Below are positions 17,605 to 27,641 of a stretch of DNA of 64,000 nucleotides, in pieces. Below the pieces are notes generated by a model. The model was not told the DNA's origin, made no database searches, and was given only the letters and a program-made list of their open reading frames with translations. How positions within the stretch are numbered: position 1 is the stretch's first letter; every line of letters begins with the position of its first letter. Origin of the DNA: Pelatocladus maniniholoensis HA4357-MV3 (GTDB taxonomy: Bacteria; Cyanobacteriota; Cyanobacteriia; Cyanobacteriales; Nostocaceae); the NCBI GenBank assembly GCA_019359115.1, contig JAHHHW010000033.1, positions 1 to 64,000 of the forward strand, written 5' to 3'. The position numbers and the translations under genes were made by a program.

Positions 17605-18189
17605 TTAACTTTTAACTTTTAACTTGTTCGGTAATTGTTCAACGTTTTGTAATGGCGATCGCCCTGGTGTGAAGTAATTACTCAGCCACACTAAACTACC
17701 TAAAAACACAGCAATTAACCCAATTAAAGTCCGGGTTAACAATTTGACCTGAGAACGCAAAAATTTAACTTCTCGACTCTGCTCATCCAATTCTGAAACA
17801 GAACTAACTGGAGGGAGTTTTTGCTCAATAATTGTTGCGGTGTTTTGTACAAATTGATTTCTAAAAGTAACCTGTTGGTGTAGCCAATTAGTAATCAATT
17901 GCGGACAATTTTTTTTCACCCAATGCCAAGCAAATATTCTAAATGCTGGCTTGGACATCCTAGCGATAAATTTTAATACTTTCTTGACAGGTCGAGAGCG
18001 AAACTTTTTATTTATCAGGTGAAAAGAACCTACATCATAAAGACGATCAAATATCAGCTTTACGGTAGCTTCTTCTTTAGTAGTTAAATATTCCAGAATC
18101 AGAAAAACTTCTTGCATAAGTTCTTCTTCTTTGGTACTCTCTGCCAAAACATTTGTAAAATTATTTGATATTTTTACTTGATTAGTCAT
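17605..18189 (-). CDS. Hypothetical protein with a C-terminal membrane helix
   Basis: I do not recognise a family. The protein is helical and basic, with VKLIFDRLYDVGSFHLINKKF in the middle and one clear membrane helix near residues 150-170 (LIGLIAVFLGSLVWLSNYF). The annotated ATG lies in an intergenic ATGACTAAT-type repeat, so the first residues (MTNQVK) are probably not conserved; Met25 (MQEVFLILEYL, 18117) is an alternative start. The C-terminal KLKVKS residues are likewise encoded by a repeat. It may be a tail-anchored membrane protein. Confidence 0.6.
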   Translation of the reverse strand: MTNQVKISNNFTNVLAESTKEEELMQEVFLILEYLTTKEEATVKLIFDRLYDVGSFHLINKKFRSRPVKKVLKFIARMSKPAFRIFAWHWVKKNCPQLITNWLHQQVTFRNQFVQNTATIIEQKLPPVSSVSELDEQSREVKFLRSQVKLLTRTLIGLIAVFLGSLVWLSNYFTPGRSPLQNVEQLPNKLKVKS

Positions 18190-18431
18190 TAGTCATTAAT
18201 CATTAGTAATTAGTAAGGGTTTAAATTGTGTTTATGTTTCGTGACTTGTATCAATAAGCTATTTTTTTACTGATTGTACTGATTGTAAAGATAAAATCAT
18301 CTTAAAGGTTATCGTTTGCAAAAAGAATTATCTCTAGAGAGATTTACAGCAGATTGCTTAGTCAATGGGCATTGAGCATGAATCAGTTAACAGTCTAATT
18401 TGATAACTGATAACTGATTTTTCCCCAATCC

Positions 18432-19196
18432 TCACCAGGGTAAACGACTACCATCCCACGAAAAAAACTGGCCGCTATCCTCAGTTTGTAGCTTTTCTAT
18501 CACAGCAAGCAATTGGTTAACAGTATGTTCTACCGAAAATAGTTTTTCTGGTGGTACATTCTTTTGAAAAGGTTTAGAAAGACGGGTATTAGTTGTACCG
18601 GGGTGCAATGTTACAACTATGGTTTTTGGGCTAGTTCTGCCATATTCTATTGCGACGTTTCGCATCAACATATTCAGCGCAGCTTTAGAAGCGCGATAGC
18701 CGTACCACCCGCCGAGTTGATTGTCTCCAATACTTCCAACTTTGGCAGAAATACTAGCAAAAATACTGCGATCGCTATGACGAAACAAAGGTAACAAATG
18801 CTTGGCAAGCAACACCGCACCAATACTGTTAACTTGAAAATAGTGCAGCAAATTTTCTGAGTTAATTTGCTTCAAGCTTTTTTCTGGTTGCAGTGTTCCT
18901 TGATGCAGAATCCCAACACAGTTAACAACCAAATGTAGTTTATCTATCTCCCCACGCAGGAATTGTACACCTTCGGCAATTTGCGCCTCATCTGTAATAT
19001 CCATCGCCAAACAAGTTAATCTCTGAGGATATACATCTGATAACGTGATTAATTCAGCAGCCGATTCTTTTTGCCGATAAGTTGCATAAACCTTATTAAT
19101 ACCCTGCAATTGCAGTAATTTTTTCACAAATCCTAAACCGATTCCTTGACCAGCACCTACAATCAAGGCATTACATGAGTCGGTATGAGTAAACAT
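18432..19196 (-). CDS. SDR oxidoreductase (C-factor-like)
   Basis: This SDR has the cofactor motif VGAGQGIGLG and the active-site YRASK, with Ser in ASISAKVG. The spacing and the C-terminal DSGQFFSWDG resemble the CsgA/C-factor group of SDRs, which are NAD(P)-binding. I start it at the ATG at 19194-19196 (MFTHTDSCNALIVG). The open frame extends to 19268, but those 24 residues are the translation of cloverleaf repeat copy C. It follows bciB on the same strand, with that repeat between them. Confidence 0.85.
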   Translation of the reverse strand: MFTHTDSCNALIVGAGQGIGLGFVKKLLQLQGINKVYATYRQKESAAELITLSDVYPQRLTCLAMDITDEAQIAEGVQFLRGEIDKLHLVVNCVGILHQGTLQPEKSLKQINSENLLHYFQVNSIGAVLLAKHLLPLFRHSDRSIFASISAKVGSIGDNQLGGWYGYRASKAALNMLMRNVAIEYGRTSPKTIVVTLHPGTTNTRLSKPFQKNVPPEKLFSVEHTVNQLLAVIEKLQTEDSGQFFSWDGSRLPW

Positions 19197-19228
19197 AAGT
19201 TTTAGCTTAATCAAAAAGTAGAGCGCAT

Positions 19229-19326
19229 CTGTACCGCCTCGGAATAAATTCCGAGTCTCATAGCGCAAGTCCTCTTCAGAGGACTTGCGCTATGAGCCTG
19301 GAACTTTAGTTCTAGGCGGGATACAG
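19229..19326. repeat. Cloverleaf-like dispersed repeat, copy C (short form)
   Basis: This copy has the same outer stem and first and last hairpins as copy A, but the central stem is fused with its first hairpin into a single 18-bp perfect stem beginning TCATAGCGCAAGTCCTCT (19258-19275) and the second inner hairpin is missing. Flanks GAGCGCATCTG and ATACAGTTTCAAC match copy A, which places the element borders. It lies between bciB and the SDR gene and may end or process a bciB transcript. Confidence 0.8.
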
Positions 19327-19340
19327 TTTCAACTTATCTA

Positions 19341-20540
19341 TTATTCGGGCAATTTGTAGCGTCCCACAATGCGCTTGGCGAACTCTGGAACGTGTGCTGC
19401 TAATTTTCCTGGGTGATTCCGTTTTACATAAAGATAATTGCGGGTAAAGTGGGAATCTATCGAGAAACGGGCATATTCTAAACCTTTGGGGCCGATTTTT
19501 TCAATTACTACTCCCATAAGTTTTGCTGCCCACATTGGTAAAGTTACAGCTTTATCATAAGCTGGTATACTTTGTTGCACCGCAGCTGTGCGATCGCCCT
19601 GGGACATAACAGGCTGAGTTTCTAGTTGATCTTTTACCAATTCCAGCATTTCCTTACCGCGTTCATTTCTGACTACAATCCATTGCCAACCAAATGGTGC
19701 GCCCATATACCCAACTACTAAATCAGCGAGGGAATTTACGTAGTCAAAGCAACTCATACAGGAAGAGGCAAACACATCCTTGAGTTGATTTGTTTTTAAG
19801 CCAAAGAAGGGTACAGTTTCAGTTGATCCATCTTCGTGCTTAAAGTGAACTCGAAAATCTTGCATAAACTCGTAATGCACTACTGTATCGGGCGATCTAC
19901 TTGTGGTTTCTAAGAATTTTTGTAGTCCGGCACGAGTCACATTATCTACACACGGTGTACCCAATACGTACAATTTTTCTAGACCCAATTTCTTTTCAAC
20001 CGCCCGCAAAGCTTGGATTTGGCAACCAACACCAATCACCAACAGCCGCTTCATCCCTGATTTTTCTACTTGTTCCAACACCGAGAGATTTGGTGAAAGA
20101 GTAGGTTTATTTACCCGCGCTGCTAGTATTTCTTCTGGAGTTCGGGCAATTACAGGCATTGGTCCAAAGCGGTCTTCTTTGGTATTCTGCACACAGACCA
20201 CGCCTTCGACCATGCCCCGATTCAGCATTTCAATGGCGATCGTACTTACAATTCCTGTCCATTGAGCGCCAGGAATAGGCTGTTGTTTCCGCGCTGCCAT
20301 CATGTCTTGATGAACACCAAAATAGAGTTCATCAGAGTTGTCTAAATTGCGAGAACGCTTGTGTGTCTGTGCTTCGAGTTCATCTATTTGCTGATTAATA
20401 AAAGCACAAGCTTCCTTGACATAGTGAACATAGTATGTGTCGCACAGTCCACATTCACTGCACAGTTCCTTGGCGGGGCGACGGCTACCGGGTTTAAGGG
20501 CTTTGGCTTTTTTGTGTTTGGGAAAATCTACTGACGTCAT
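19341..20540 (-). CDS. bciB: Ferredoxin-type 8-vinyl reductase BciB
   Basis: The protein belongs to the F420-hydrogenase beta-subunit family and matches cyanobacterial BciB (slr1923 type), which reduces the 8-vinyl group of divinyl (proto)chlorophyllide in chlorophyll synthesis using ferredoxin, FAD and two [4Fe-4S] clusters. The N-terminal CSECGLC (27-33) and the later GTPCVDN and SCMSC clusters supply cysteines. GWQWIVVRNERG and FSIDSHFTRNYLYVKRNHP near the C-terminus fit the family. Length (399) is normal. It is divergent from mutS. Confidence 0.9.
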   Translation of the reverse strand: MTSVDFPKHKKAKALKPGSRRPAKELCSECGLCDTYYVHYVKEACAFINQQIDELEAQTHKRSRNLDNSDELYFGVHQDMMAARKQQPIPGAQWTGIVSTIAIEMLNRGMVEGVVCVQNTKEDRFGPMPVIARTPEEILAARVNKPTLSPNLSVLEQVEKSGMKRLLVIGVGCQIQALRAVEKKLGLEKLYVLGTPCVDNVTRAGLQKFLETTSRSPDTVVHYEFMQDFRVHFKHEDGSTETVPFFGLKTNQLKDVFASSCMSCFDYVNSLADLVVGYMGAPFGWQWIVVRNERGKEMLELVKDQLETQPVMSQGDRTAAVQQSIPAYDKAVTLPMWAAKLMGVVIEKIGPKGLEYARFSIDSHFTRNYLYVKRNHPGKLAAHVPEFAKRIVGRYKLPE

Positions 20541-20733
20541 TAAAATTTCGTCTTTAAAACTCAGATTATTTATTTCACAGTAACAGAAGCAGAAAGCCTA
20601 TCGGTTTTTAGCGTTAACTTCCCCAATCCTTTAATGAAGAAAAAATAAATAAACCTTGAGCAATTTCTTGGTAGTCCTGATGACGCGCTATCATCGGTAA
20701 TTGGCATGTTAAAAATGTGTACCCTAAACATCC

Positions 20734-23370
20734 ATGACCGCTTCTTACTCTGCATCCCAGCCAAACGCCAGCAACAATGCGAACACATTTATTACTGACC
20801 ATCGACTTGTGGATCGCAGCAAGCTGACTCAAATGTTTCAGCATTATGTCGAAACGAAGGAGAAGTATCCCCATGCGGTGTTGCTGTATCGAGTGGGAGA
20901 CTTTTTTGAGTGCTATTTTGAAGATGCTGTGATTCTGGCGCAGGAATTAGAACTTTATCTCACCAGTAAACCAGTAGGAGAAGTGGGGAGGGTATCAATG
21001 AGTGGTGTCCCGCACCACGCTTGGGAACGCCACGCTACTCTGTTGGTAGAAAAAGGGTATGCAGTCGTAATTTGTGACCAAGTCGAAGATGCTTCAGAAG
21101 CTGTTGGTAGATTGGTACGGCGAGAAGTAACGCGGATTCTCACTCCTGGGACTTTGTTAGAAGAAGGAATGCTCAAAGCCAGTCGCAATAATTACCTGGC
21201 AGCTGTGGTAATTGCTGGAGAACATTGGGGTTTGGCTTATGCAGATATTTCTACAGGGGAATTCTTAACTACCCAAGGTAGCATTAGTGAACATTTGACC
21301 CAAGAATTAATGCGCTTGCAGCCTGCGGAAGTATTAGTTCCTACGAATGCACCTGATTTAGGAAGTTTACTCCGACCGGGAGAAAAGTCTGACCATTTAC
21401 CAGAATGTTTACCACCGACGTTTTGTTATGCACTGCGATCGCAACGACCTTTTTCAGCAGGCGAAGCGAGATCTAGATTATTGCAGAAATTTAAAGTGCG
21501 ATCGCTCGAAGGTTTGGGTTGTGAACATCTCCCCCTCGCAGTCCGGGCGGCTGGTGGTCTTTTAGAATACTTGGAAGATACACAAAAAGAAAGTTCTGTA
21601 CCCCTGCAAACACTAAGAACTTACACACTTACTGATTTTTTGATTGTAGACCATCAAACTCGGCGTAACCTGGAAATTACGCAAACTGTCCGCGATGGCA
21701 GTTTTCACGGTTCTTTACTTTGGTCTTTGGATAGAACTTCTACGGCGATGGGTAGTAGGGCTTTACGACGTTGGCTATTACAACCGCTAGTTGATATCAA
21801 AGGTATCCAAGCGCGGCAAGATACAATTCAAGAATTGGTAGAAAATACACCCCTACGCCAAGATTTACGGCAGTTGTTACGGCAAATTTATGATTTGGAA
21901 CGTTTGACAGGAAGGGCTGGTTCTGGTACTGCAAATGCCAAAGATTTGGTGGCTTTGGCTGATTCTGTGTCAAAGTTGCCGGAATTAGCGCTGTTAGTGA
22001 TGGATGCTTCGTCTCTGTTTTTGAAAGCCTTGCAGAAACTTCCCCCTGGTTTGGAGGAGTTAGGGCAAAAAATCCGTAGTTATATTGTGGAGTCACCACC
22101 GATACATATTAAAGAAGGTGGATTGATTCGTCAGGGAGTTAATCCCCACTTGGATGAAAGACGAGGTTTGGTAGAAGAAGACCAAAAATGGATTGCAAAT
22201 TTAGAAGTTGATGAACGAGCGAGGACGGGTATTCAGACACTGAAGGTTGGATTTAATAAAACTTTTGGTTATTACATCAGTATTTCCCGTGCTAAGGCTG
22301 ACCAAGTACCGTCAAATTATATACGTAAGCAGACTTTGACAAATGAAGAACGCTACATTACCCCAGAGTTGAAGGAACGGGAAGCGCGGATTTTGACGGC
22401 GCGGGATGATTTGAACCAGACGGAGTATGAAATTTTTGTGGCGTTACGGGAGGAAGTTGCAGCGCAAGCGGAGGTGATTCGTAATCTTTCGCGGGCTGTG
22501 GCGGCGGTGGATGTATTATGCGGTTTGGCGGAGTTGTCTGTATATCAAGGTTACTGTCGTCCTCAGATGGTGGAGGGACGAGAAATTTATGTTGTCGATG
22601 GGCGTCATCCGGTGGTGGAACAGTCTTTACCGGCGGGGTTTTTTGTGCCGAATTCGACGAGCTTGGGAGGAGAGTCATTAGTCACTAGTTATTTGTCATT
22701 AGCAACTGACCAAGAACCAATAACAAATGACCAAGAACAAAGGACAAAGGACAATCCAGATTTGATTATTCTTACCGGACCAAATGCAAGTGGTAAGAGT
22801 TGTTACTTAAGACAGGTGGGGTTAATTCAGTTGATGGCACAAATTGGCAGTTTTGTCCCTGCTAGGTATGCGAAGTTGAGTGTGTGCGATCGCATTTTTA
22901 CTCGTGTGGGTGCGGTGGATGATTTGGCGACGGGTCAATCTACATTTATGGTGGAGATGAATGAGACGGCAAATATTCTCAATCATGCTACGTCGCGATC
23001 GCTGGTGTTGCTAGATGAGATAGGGCGAGGGACGGCTACTTTTGACGGGCTTTCGATTGCTTGGGCTGTAGCGGAATATTTAGCGGCTGAGATTGAGGCG
23101 CGGACGATTTTTGCGACGCACTATCATGAGTTGAATGAATTATCAAGTATTTTACCAAATGTAGCTAATTATCAAGTGACAGTGAAGGAGTTACCAGACC
23201 AAATTATCTTTTTGCATCAGGTTCAACCGGGGGGTGCGGATAAGTCCTACGGTATTGAAGCGGGAAGATTGGCGGGTTTACCTGGGGTGGTAATTCAACG
23301 TGCAAAACAAGTAATGAGTCAAATTGAGAAGCACAGTAAGATTGCGATCGGATTGCAGAGTTTGGAGTAA
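20734..23370 (+). CDS. mutS: DNA mismatch repair protein MutS
   Basis: A full-length MutS (878 residues). Domain I shows the mismatch-reading Phe-x-Glu in [10 protein letters not shown]. The ATPase has Walker A GPNASGKS (near 683), Walker B LDEIGRGT and FATHYHEL. It binds mismatches and starts repair with MutL. An in-frame insert (about residues 644-675, DNA 22665-22760) of intergenic-type repeat DNA (ACAAATGACCAAG, AGGACAAAGGACAA) sits just before Walker A, in the link between the clamp/lever region and the ATPase. Whether it disturbs function cannot be told, but the frame and all motifs are intact. Confidence 0.95.
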   Translation: MTASYSASQPNASNNANTFITDHRLVDRSKLTQMFQHYVETKEKYPHAVLLYRVGDFFECYFEDAVILAQELELYLTSKPVGEVGRVSMSGVPHHAWERHATLLVEKGYAVVICDQVEDASEAVGRLVRREVTRILTPGTLLEEGMLKASRNNYLAAVVIAGEHWGLAYADISTGEFLTTQGSISEHLTQELMRLQPAEVLVPTNAPDLGSLLRPGEKSDHLPECLPPTFCYALRSQRPFSAGEARSRLLQKFKVRSLEGLGCEHLPLAVRAAGGLLEYLEDTQKESSVPLQTLRTYTLTDFLIVDHQTRRNLEITQTVRDGSFHGSLLWSLDRTSTAMGSRALRRWLLQPLVDIKGIQARQDTIQELVENTPLRQDLRQLLRQIYDLERLTGRAGSGTANAKDLVALADSVSKLPELALLVMDASSLFLKALQKLPPGLEELGQKIRSYIVESPPIHIKEGGLIRQGVNPHLDERRGLVEEDQKWIANLEVDERARTGIQTLKVGFNKTFGYYISISRAKADQVPSNYIRKQTLTNEERYITPELKEREARILTARDDLNQTEYEIFVALREEVAAQAEVIRNLSRAVAAVDVLCGLAELSVYQGYCRPQMVEGREIYVVDGRHPVVEQSLPAGFFVPNSTSLGGESLVTSYLSLATDQEPITNDQEQRTKDNPDLIILTGPNASGKSCYLRQVGLIQLMAQIGSFVPARYAKLSVCDRIFTRVGAVDDLATGQSTFMVEMNETANILNHATSRSLVLLDEIGRGTATFDGLSIAWAVAEYLAAEIEARTIFATHYHELNELSSILPNVANYQVTVKELPDQIIFLHQVQPGGADKSYGIEAGRLAGLPGVVIQRAKQVMSQIEKHSKIAIGLQSLE

Positions 23371-23556
23371 AGCTATCAAGGTAAAAAGATAATCCCCATA
23401 AATAAATTTAGGGGATTTAATAAGGACATATAATTTCTCGTGGCACTTTCCGCTTGAAATAAATAATGGTGCTTTAACCATTTTTTCTTGTTCTTCTTTT
23501 GCCTTTTAACTTTTTACTTTTGCCTTGTTTGGTCAAAGCAGGAGAAAACAACCTTT

Positions 23557-23822
23557 CTTTGCCTTCCCTGTAGCAGCTTATGTCTTCCCTGTAACAACTT
23601 CCGCCTTCCTTGCAGCAACTTCTGCTTTCCCTGTAGCAACTTCCGCCTTCACGTTTGCGTGTTTCGCGCAGCCTGTAGCAGCTTCTGCCTTCCCTGTAGC
23701 AACTTCCGCCTTCACGTTTGCGTGTTTCGCGCAGCCTGTAGCAGCTTCTGCCTTCCCTGTAGCAACTTCCGCCTTCACGTTTGCGTGTTTCGCGCAGTCT
23801 GTAGCAGTTTCTGCCTTCACGT
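23557..23822. repeat. Minisatellite of 21-bp units in a 63-bp higher-order period
   Basis: The basic unit is CTTCCCTGTAGCAACTTCCGC (21 bp) and variants. Three successive variants, one carrying CACGTTTGCGTGTTTCGC, repeat together with a period of exactly 63 bp (landmark TTCACGTTTGCG at 23648, 23711 and 23774). All three frames on one strand and one frame on the other remain open because 21 is a multiple of three. It lies between the mutS stop and the CHAT gene. Confidence 0.85.
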
Positions 23823-23880
23823 TATTAGAAACAGATTTAAATTTTAAACATTTAGGATGCTCCCTTGGATTTTTCGTCAT
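23578..23880 (-). CDS. Possible heptad-repeat protein downstream of the CHAT gene
   Basis: On the minus strand the minisatellite encodes repeats of the seven-residue unit AEVATGK and variants (AEAATGC, AKHANVK). An ATG lies 13 bp after the CHAT-TPR stop codon, so the ORF would be co-transcribed. The start region overlaps a diverged MITE end (GGGAGCATCC), no ribosome site is clear, and the array continues past the stop codon. I rate a real gene as unlikely but not excluded. Confidence 0.25.
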   Translation of the reverse strand: MTKNPREHPKCLKFKSVSNNVKAETATDCAKHANVKAEVATGKAEAATGCAKHANVKAEVATGKAEAATGCAKHANVKAEVATGKAEVAARKAEVVTGKT

Positions 23881-23893
23881 TATAGAAATCTTG

Positions 23894-25210
23894 CTATTGC
23901 TGGAGTTTTTTTAGTTTGTTCAACATTTCTTGGTAAGACTTGTTCTTACCTTGTTTCTGATAAAGTTCAGCAGCTTTATGATAATTCTCAATAGTTTCCT
24001 GCTTGCTTCCTAACTTAGAGTAAGCATAACCTCGCCATCTATAATGACTGGGTTCGTCAGGTTCGAGCCGAATCGCTTGAGTGAAATCCTCAACTGCTTC
24101 GTGGTAATATCCAAGATCAGAATAGGCATATCCCCTTTGTTTATAAGTACAAGCACAGTTTGGACTTATGGGATTGATACGAATTGCTTCAGTATAATCA
24201 GCTATGGCCGCCTTGTTATCCCCAAGGTCAGAATAGGCATTACCTCTTTTGTAGTAAGCATCTGCGTATTTTGGATTAATATTGATCGCCGCAGTAAAAT
24301 CTGCAACTGCTTCCTTATACTGTTTATTATTAGACTTTTCTCGTCCCATATTGTAAAAATCCTGAGCGCTCAATTGGGCTGTAGGATACATAGTGGAACT
24401 AACAGTTGTTGTAGATGATTTTGCTGGATTAAGTTGTGAAGGAACCGAAGGATGATTGAACTTCCCCAAAAAAGGTGAAGCCAGAACGACAGCAAGAAGA
24501 GTTGCTCCAATAAGAAATATGGGTTTTCTTAAAATTGGGATAAAGTTAGGATAGATGCGAGGTTCATTAACTGTTGGCTTATCAACCTCACATAAATTAA
24601 TATTATTTTTGATCACAGAATTATTTTTGATCACAGGAATAGAATCGCCGGATACCCCTGCAAGCTGAATGGCATTACGAGCAATATTAAAAGCAAAATC
24701 AACAGGTGTTCCAGAATCATATTGCGGATCGTAAGCTGCTAGCGCGTCATAAAATCCCACAGCAAATTCAACTGCTGCTTGATCGCCAATCGGAGCATTC
24801 ATACCAATTACATAATTTATATGTTTAGCGATCGCCTCAGCTTGATTTTCGCTATAGCAAGCATTTAGTAGTACACATTCCACTTGTTTAGGAAATTGTC
24901 CGAATAGTCCAGCCAGTGCTTCTCCTGTAACTAGCTGTATTTGGCCAGTTTCATTTTCAAATGCTAATCCCACCTCTTTTAAACCATGTCCAGAAAAATG
25001 GATAATATGAGGTCGAAAATCTAAAATTGCTCGACGAATATCTCGTGGACGTACTGCCCACTCCTGTTGCAAAATAAATTTGTCACGTTTGTGCGATCGC
25101 TGTAATCCTTCTTTAATATCGCGTACTTCCTCATCCAAACGTAGGCGTGATGTTTGTTTCGGGTTCGCTGCTAGAACTAAGATCCTTTTAACCAGAGTGT
25201 TGCTACTCAT
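23894..25210 (-). CDS. CHAT protease-like domain, membrane helix and TPR repeats
   Basis: The N-terminal 170 residues form a CHAT (caspase-like) domain with the catalytic pair visible: His75 in HFSGHG and Cys118 in LNACYS. A membrane helix lies near 227-245 (FLIGATLLAVVLASPFLG). Three to four TPR repeats fill 285-438 (AYYKRGNAYSDLGD, YKQRGYAYSDLGY, HYRWRGYAYSKLGS). CHAT proteases are often effectors in regulated proteolysis or immunity; the TPR part probably binds a partner on the other side of the membrane. A small 18-bp duplication encodes NNSVIKNN near 200. Substrate and trigger are unknown. Confidence 0.85.
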   Translation of the reverse strand: MSSNTLVKRILVLAANPKQTSRLRLDEEVRDIKEGLQRSHKRDKFILQQEWAVRPRDIRRAILDFRPHIIHFSGHGLKEVGLAFENETGQIQLVTGEALAGLFGQFPKQVECVLLNACYSENQAEAIAKHINYVIGMNAPIGDQAAVEFAVGFYDALAAYDPQYDSGTPVDFAFNIARNAIQLAGVSGDSIPVIKNNSVIKNNINLCEVDKPTVNEPRIYPNFIPILRKPIFLIGATLLAVVLASPFLGKFNHPSVPSQLNPAKSSTTTVSSTMYPTAQLSAQDFYNMGREKSNNKQYKEAVADFTAAININPKYADAYYKRGNAYSDLGDNKAAIADYTEAIRINPISPNCACTYKQRGYAYSDLGYYHEAVEDFTQAIRLEPDEPSHYRWRGYAYSKLGSKQETIENYHKAAELYQKQGKNKSYQEMLNKLKKLQQ

Positions 25211-25399
25211 TTTCTGGTTCGTGCATTGTTAGTGGGTGGAATTACGCACTAACTACAAATAATCTATCAATTTTTCCGGAATTTCTCCTGTGGCTAAGTG
25301 AATTGAGAGTGCGATCGCCTATCATCTAAATTATGAACAAAAAGAAACTTTTTAGTTTCAAAAGTCAAGAGCTAATTACTACAAACAATTTAATTTTCT

Positions 25400-26389
25400 T
25401 TAGTTTGCTGCGGACGAATTATCCGGTATTGTGTCACCAGCAGGCAAACCCCGAATTCGATTCATCTGTATAAGAGCATACCGGGCTGTTGCTTGGACTT
25501 CGGGATCACAATCTTGTACTGCATGACATAAAATTTGACTAATTTGAGCCATCATGTCATAAACACGAGTGAGGTCACGAATAGCATTTTGCCGTACTTG
25601 GGGGCTTTGATCTTGTAGAGAGATTGCCAAAGCGCTATTCATCGGTTTAAGTGTGCTGATGCCAATTTCTGCTAACGCAGCCAAAATGAGACTACGCTGT
25701 TGTGAATCTGCATCAATCATTAAATCTACCAACGGTTGAATAGCACGAGAGTCTCCTTGTTGACCTAAACTCCAAATCGCTTGGCGTCGCTTGATGGGAT
25801 CGGGACTGCTTAAATCTTGAATTAATTCTTCAACAATATTTACTTTGGCTAGACGAGAAGTACTTTCTGTCGGTGATGGTGGTAGTAATTTTGTTGATTG
25901 TGAGGTAGTAGATACTTGTACAGTGGTATTTAATTCTTGTGAAGATGGTGTCTGTTGTTGGAAATCTGTCTGAGTCGAGCTTTCCAACAATAGGGTATCT
26001 TTTTTATTAGGCGTAACTTTTTTGCTCTCACCCAAGGATTTGATTAAAAATAATAATGCACCAGTACTTCCCAAAATAGCGATCGCCACTACTAACCACC
26101 AGACAAAATCGCGCTCTTTTGATTGCTTGTTGTTTGTGGTAGATTTTGGATTGAGACTGACAAAAATATTTTTATAAGTTGTGGTCAAATCTGACACTTT
26201 GAGCGATGGAGAAGTGGACAGGTACTTCCCGGTAAAAATGGGGGGATTTCTTAATGCAGTCCCTCCATCACAAAATACCCCATCTCCGCATCGCTCAAGG
26301 TTTTGTGTCGCTGTGCTTGGGGAAGCATAACCCAAACTCAGGTAAGTAAAACAGATAGTCAGCGTAATTGAATAACGGCATAGCCTCAT
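25400..26389 (-). CDS. Membrane-anchored HEAT-repeat protein
   Basis: A probable N-terminal signal peptide (about 1-27, ending YASPSTATQ) is followed by a region with a pair of cysteines, a membrane helix near 96-116 (WWLVVAIAILGSTGALLFLI), a Ser/Thr/Gln-rich linker, and a C-terminal HEAT/PBS-type helical repeat domain (about 190-320; RRQAIWSLGQQGDSRAIQPL, VRQNAIRDL, VQATARYAL). HEAT domains bind proteins; this one would be held at the membrane. No enzyme motif is seen. It precedes the CHAT gene on the same strand, 190 bp away, with 7-bp repeat-free AT-rich DNA between. Confidence 0.75.
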   Translation of the reverse strand: MRLCRYSITLTICFTYLSLGYASPSTATQNLERCGDGVFCDGGTALRNPPIFTGKYLSTSPSLKVSDLTTTYKNIFVSLNPKSTTNNKQSKERDFVWWLVVAIAILGSTGALLFLIKSLGESKKVTPNKKDTLLLESSTQTDFQQQTPSSQELNTTVQVSTTSQSTKLLPPSPTESTSRLAKVNIVEELIQDLSSPDPIKRRQAIWSLGQQGDSRAIQPLVDLMIDADSQQRSLILAALAEIGISTLKPMNSALAISLQDQSPQVRQNAIRDLTRVYDMMAQISQILCHAVQDCDPEVQATARYALIQMNRIRGLPAGDTIPDNSSAAN

Positions 26390-26571
26390 ATACTAAGTTT
26401 CAGTCAGAATATACGTGGAATTTATCGATACCACGATAACTTCAGACAGAACCAAATGTTAAGTGTTACCAATGAATTTAATTTTGTCCAACTGACCTGA
26501 AAAAGGGGTGTAGGGGTGTAAGAATAATCATATTTTTTTCACTCTGATGTACGCAGTTCAGTCAGGGCTAT

Positions 26572-27102
26572 TTATCCTTTTGTTTGTCGTTCTAAATACT
26601 GGCGTACCCCTTCGCTCATTTGCAATAGATTTGGCTGAATTTTTTTGCCAAGAAAATCTTCAACAATATCTGCAACTTTGCTAGCAATAAACCAAGGTAC
26701 ACCTGTGATTTGCTTGGAATCAATCGTGAGTTCGCCACGACTTTTAATAATTGTGCGATCGCCATCTGCAAGAAAGTGGTTTATTCCTGCACAGTGAACT
26801 GCTTCGGTATAAACGTGAGTTTTAATCCGCCACTCCAGTAAAAACTCAGCTTCGTTCCAAGTATTGTATTCTGTCCAAGAGAGCATATCTTCACTGAGTA
26901 TAGCCCTTGCTGCCAGTGGAATTTCTCCTCCTCCATGCCATTCGTTGATACTGTAAACTCGTCTATCCTCCTCACGACGGGATTTCACCTCAATTTGACG
27001 TATGTTTGGCATATAGGGAATCAGTTCAACTAGCTTATCTCGGTAGGTAGCGTAGACTAGGGGACGAGGGAAAGAAATCCGCGTATCAGCAGAGATCAGC
27101 AT
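26572..27102 (-). CDS. SRPBCC-fold protein
   Basis: The order of elements (N-terminal strand with FPRPLVYATYRDKLVELIPYMPN, mid-domain beta strands, and a C-terminal helix VADIVEDFLGKKIQPNLLQM) fits the START/polyketide-cyclase-like SRPBCC fold, which binds hydrophobic ligands. Length (176) is typical. The ligand is unknown. It is followed by a GTGTAGGG-type repeat (26505-26522). It lies 143 bp behind the cNMP-binding gene on the same strand. Confidence 0.65.
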   Translation of the reverse strand: MLISADTRISFPRPLVYATYRDKLVELIPYMPNIRQIEVKSRREEDRRVYSINEWHGGGEIPLAARAILSEDMLSWTEYNTWNEAEFLLEWRIKTHVYTEAVHCAGINHFLADGDRTIIKSRGELTIDSKQITGVPWFIASKVADIVEDFLGKKIQPNLLQMSEGVRQYLERQTKG

Positions 27103-27245
27103 TGTGCAATTTCTTTGGGATTTGAGGTTATTGATCTGAAAACGCAGTTTTTGAAATTAACTGGAACTTTAATCTTACAGATTTTTTCTCTGTTACGAAT
27201 TAGCAATTATATTTTTATCTAATCACCAATATATAGCGTACATAT

Positions 27246-27620
27246 TCAACCTAATAACTCTTGTCGTAAGCGAGTCAGTCGTTCTGAGTAATTTCTGATC
27301 ACTTCGATCGCAAATACCGGAGTTTCCTGAACAGCGAACAGAAACCTTGCTTGGTCTAAATAAGCTAGTTTGCACTCTGTTTTGGCGATCGCTGTGTAAG
27401 TTCTGTTTTTGATACCAATCAGTACTCCTGTACCAAACACATTTCCTGCTTCTATAGTCTCTACAATCCGACCGTTGACTCTTAACTCCACTTCTCCTTC
27501 CACCACACCATACATGCAATCTCCTAATTGTCCTTCCTCGAAGATTACTTGACCAGGTGAAAAGATTACTGGACCCGGTTGTTTTTGAAAAATAGTAATA
27601 GTTTGTATAGGTTCTAACAT
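27246..27620 (-). CDS. Cyclic-nucleotide-binding-domain protein
   Basis: A single cNMP-binding beta barrel: FSPGQVIFEEGQLGDCMYGVVEGEVEL is the typical first half, then AGNVFG and the strand YTAIAKTECKLAYLD. The canonical phosphate-binding RxA signature is not obvious in the GNVFGTGVLIGIKNRTYTA stretch, so cAMP binding is uncertain. There is no DNA-binding domain. I start at Met8 of the open frame (27620, MLEPIQTITIF). It may regulate a partner protein. Confidence 0.75.
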   Translation of the reverse strand: MLEPIQTITIFQKQPGPVIFSPGQVIFEEGQLGDCMYGVVEGEVELRVNGRIVETIEAGNVFGTGVLIGIKNRTYTAIAKTECKLAYLDQARFLFAVQETPVFAIEVIRNYSERLTRLRQELLG

Positions 27621-27641
27621 AGCTTCTTCACCCCACTTCAA

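Noticed and set aside
19197-19268. 24-residue N-terminal extension of the SDR gene
   Set aside because: It is the translation of cloverleaf repeat copy C; Met at 19196 starts the conserved part.
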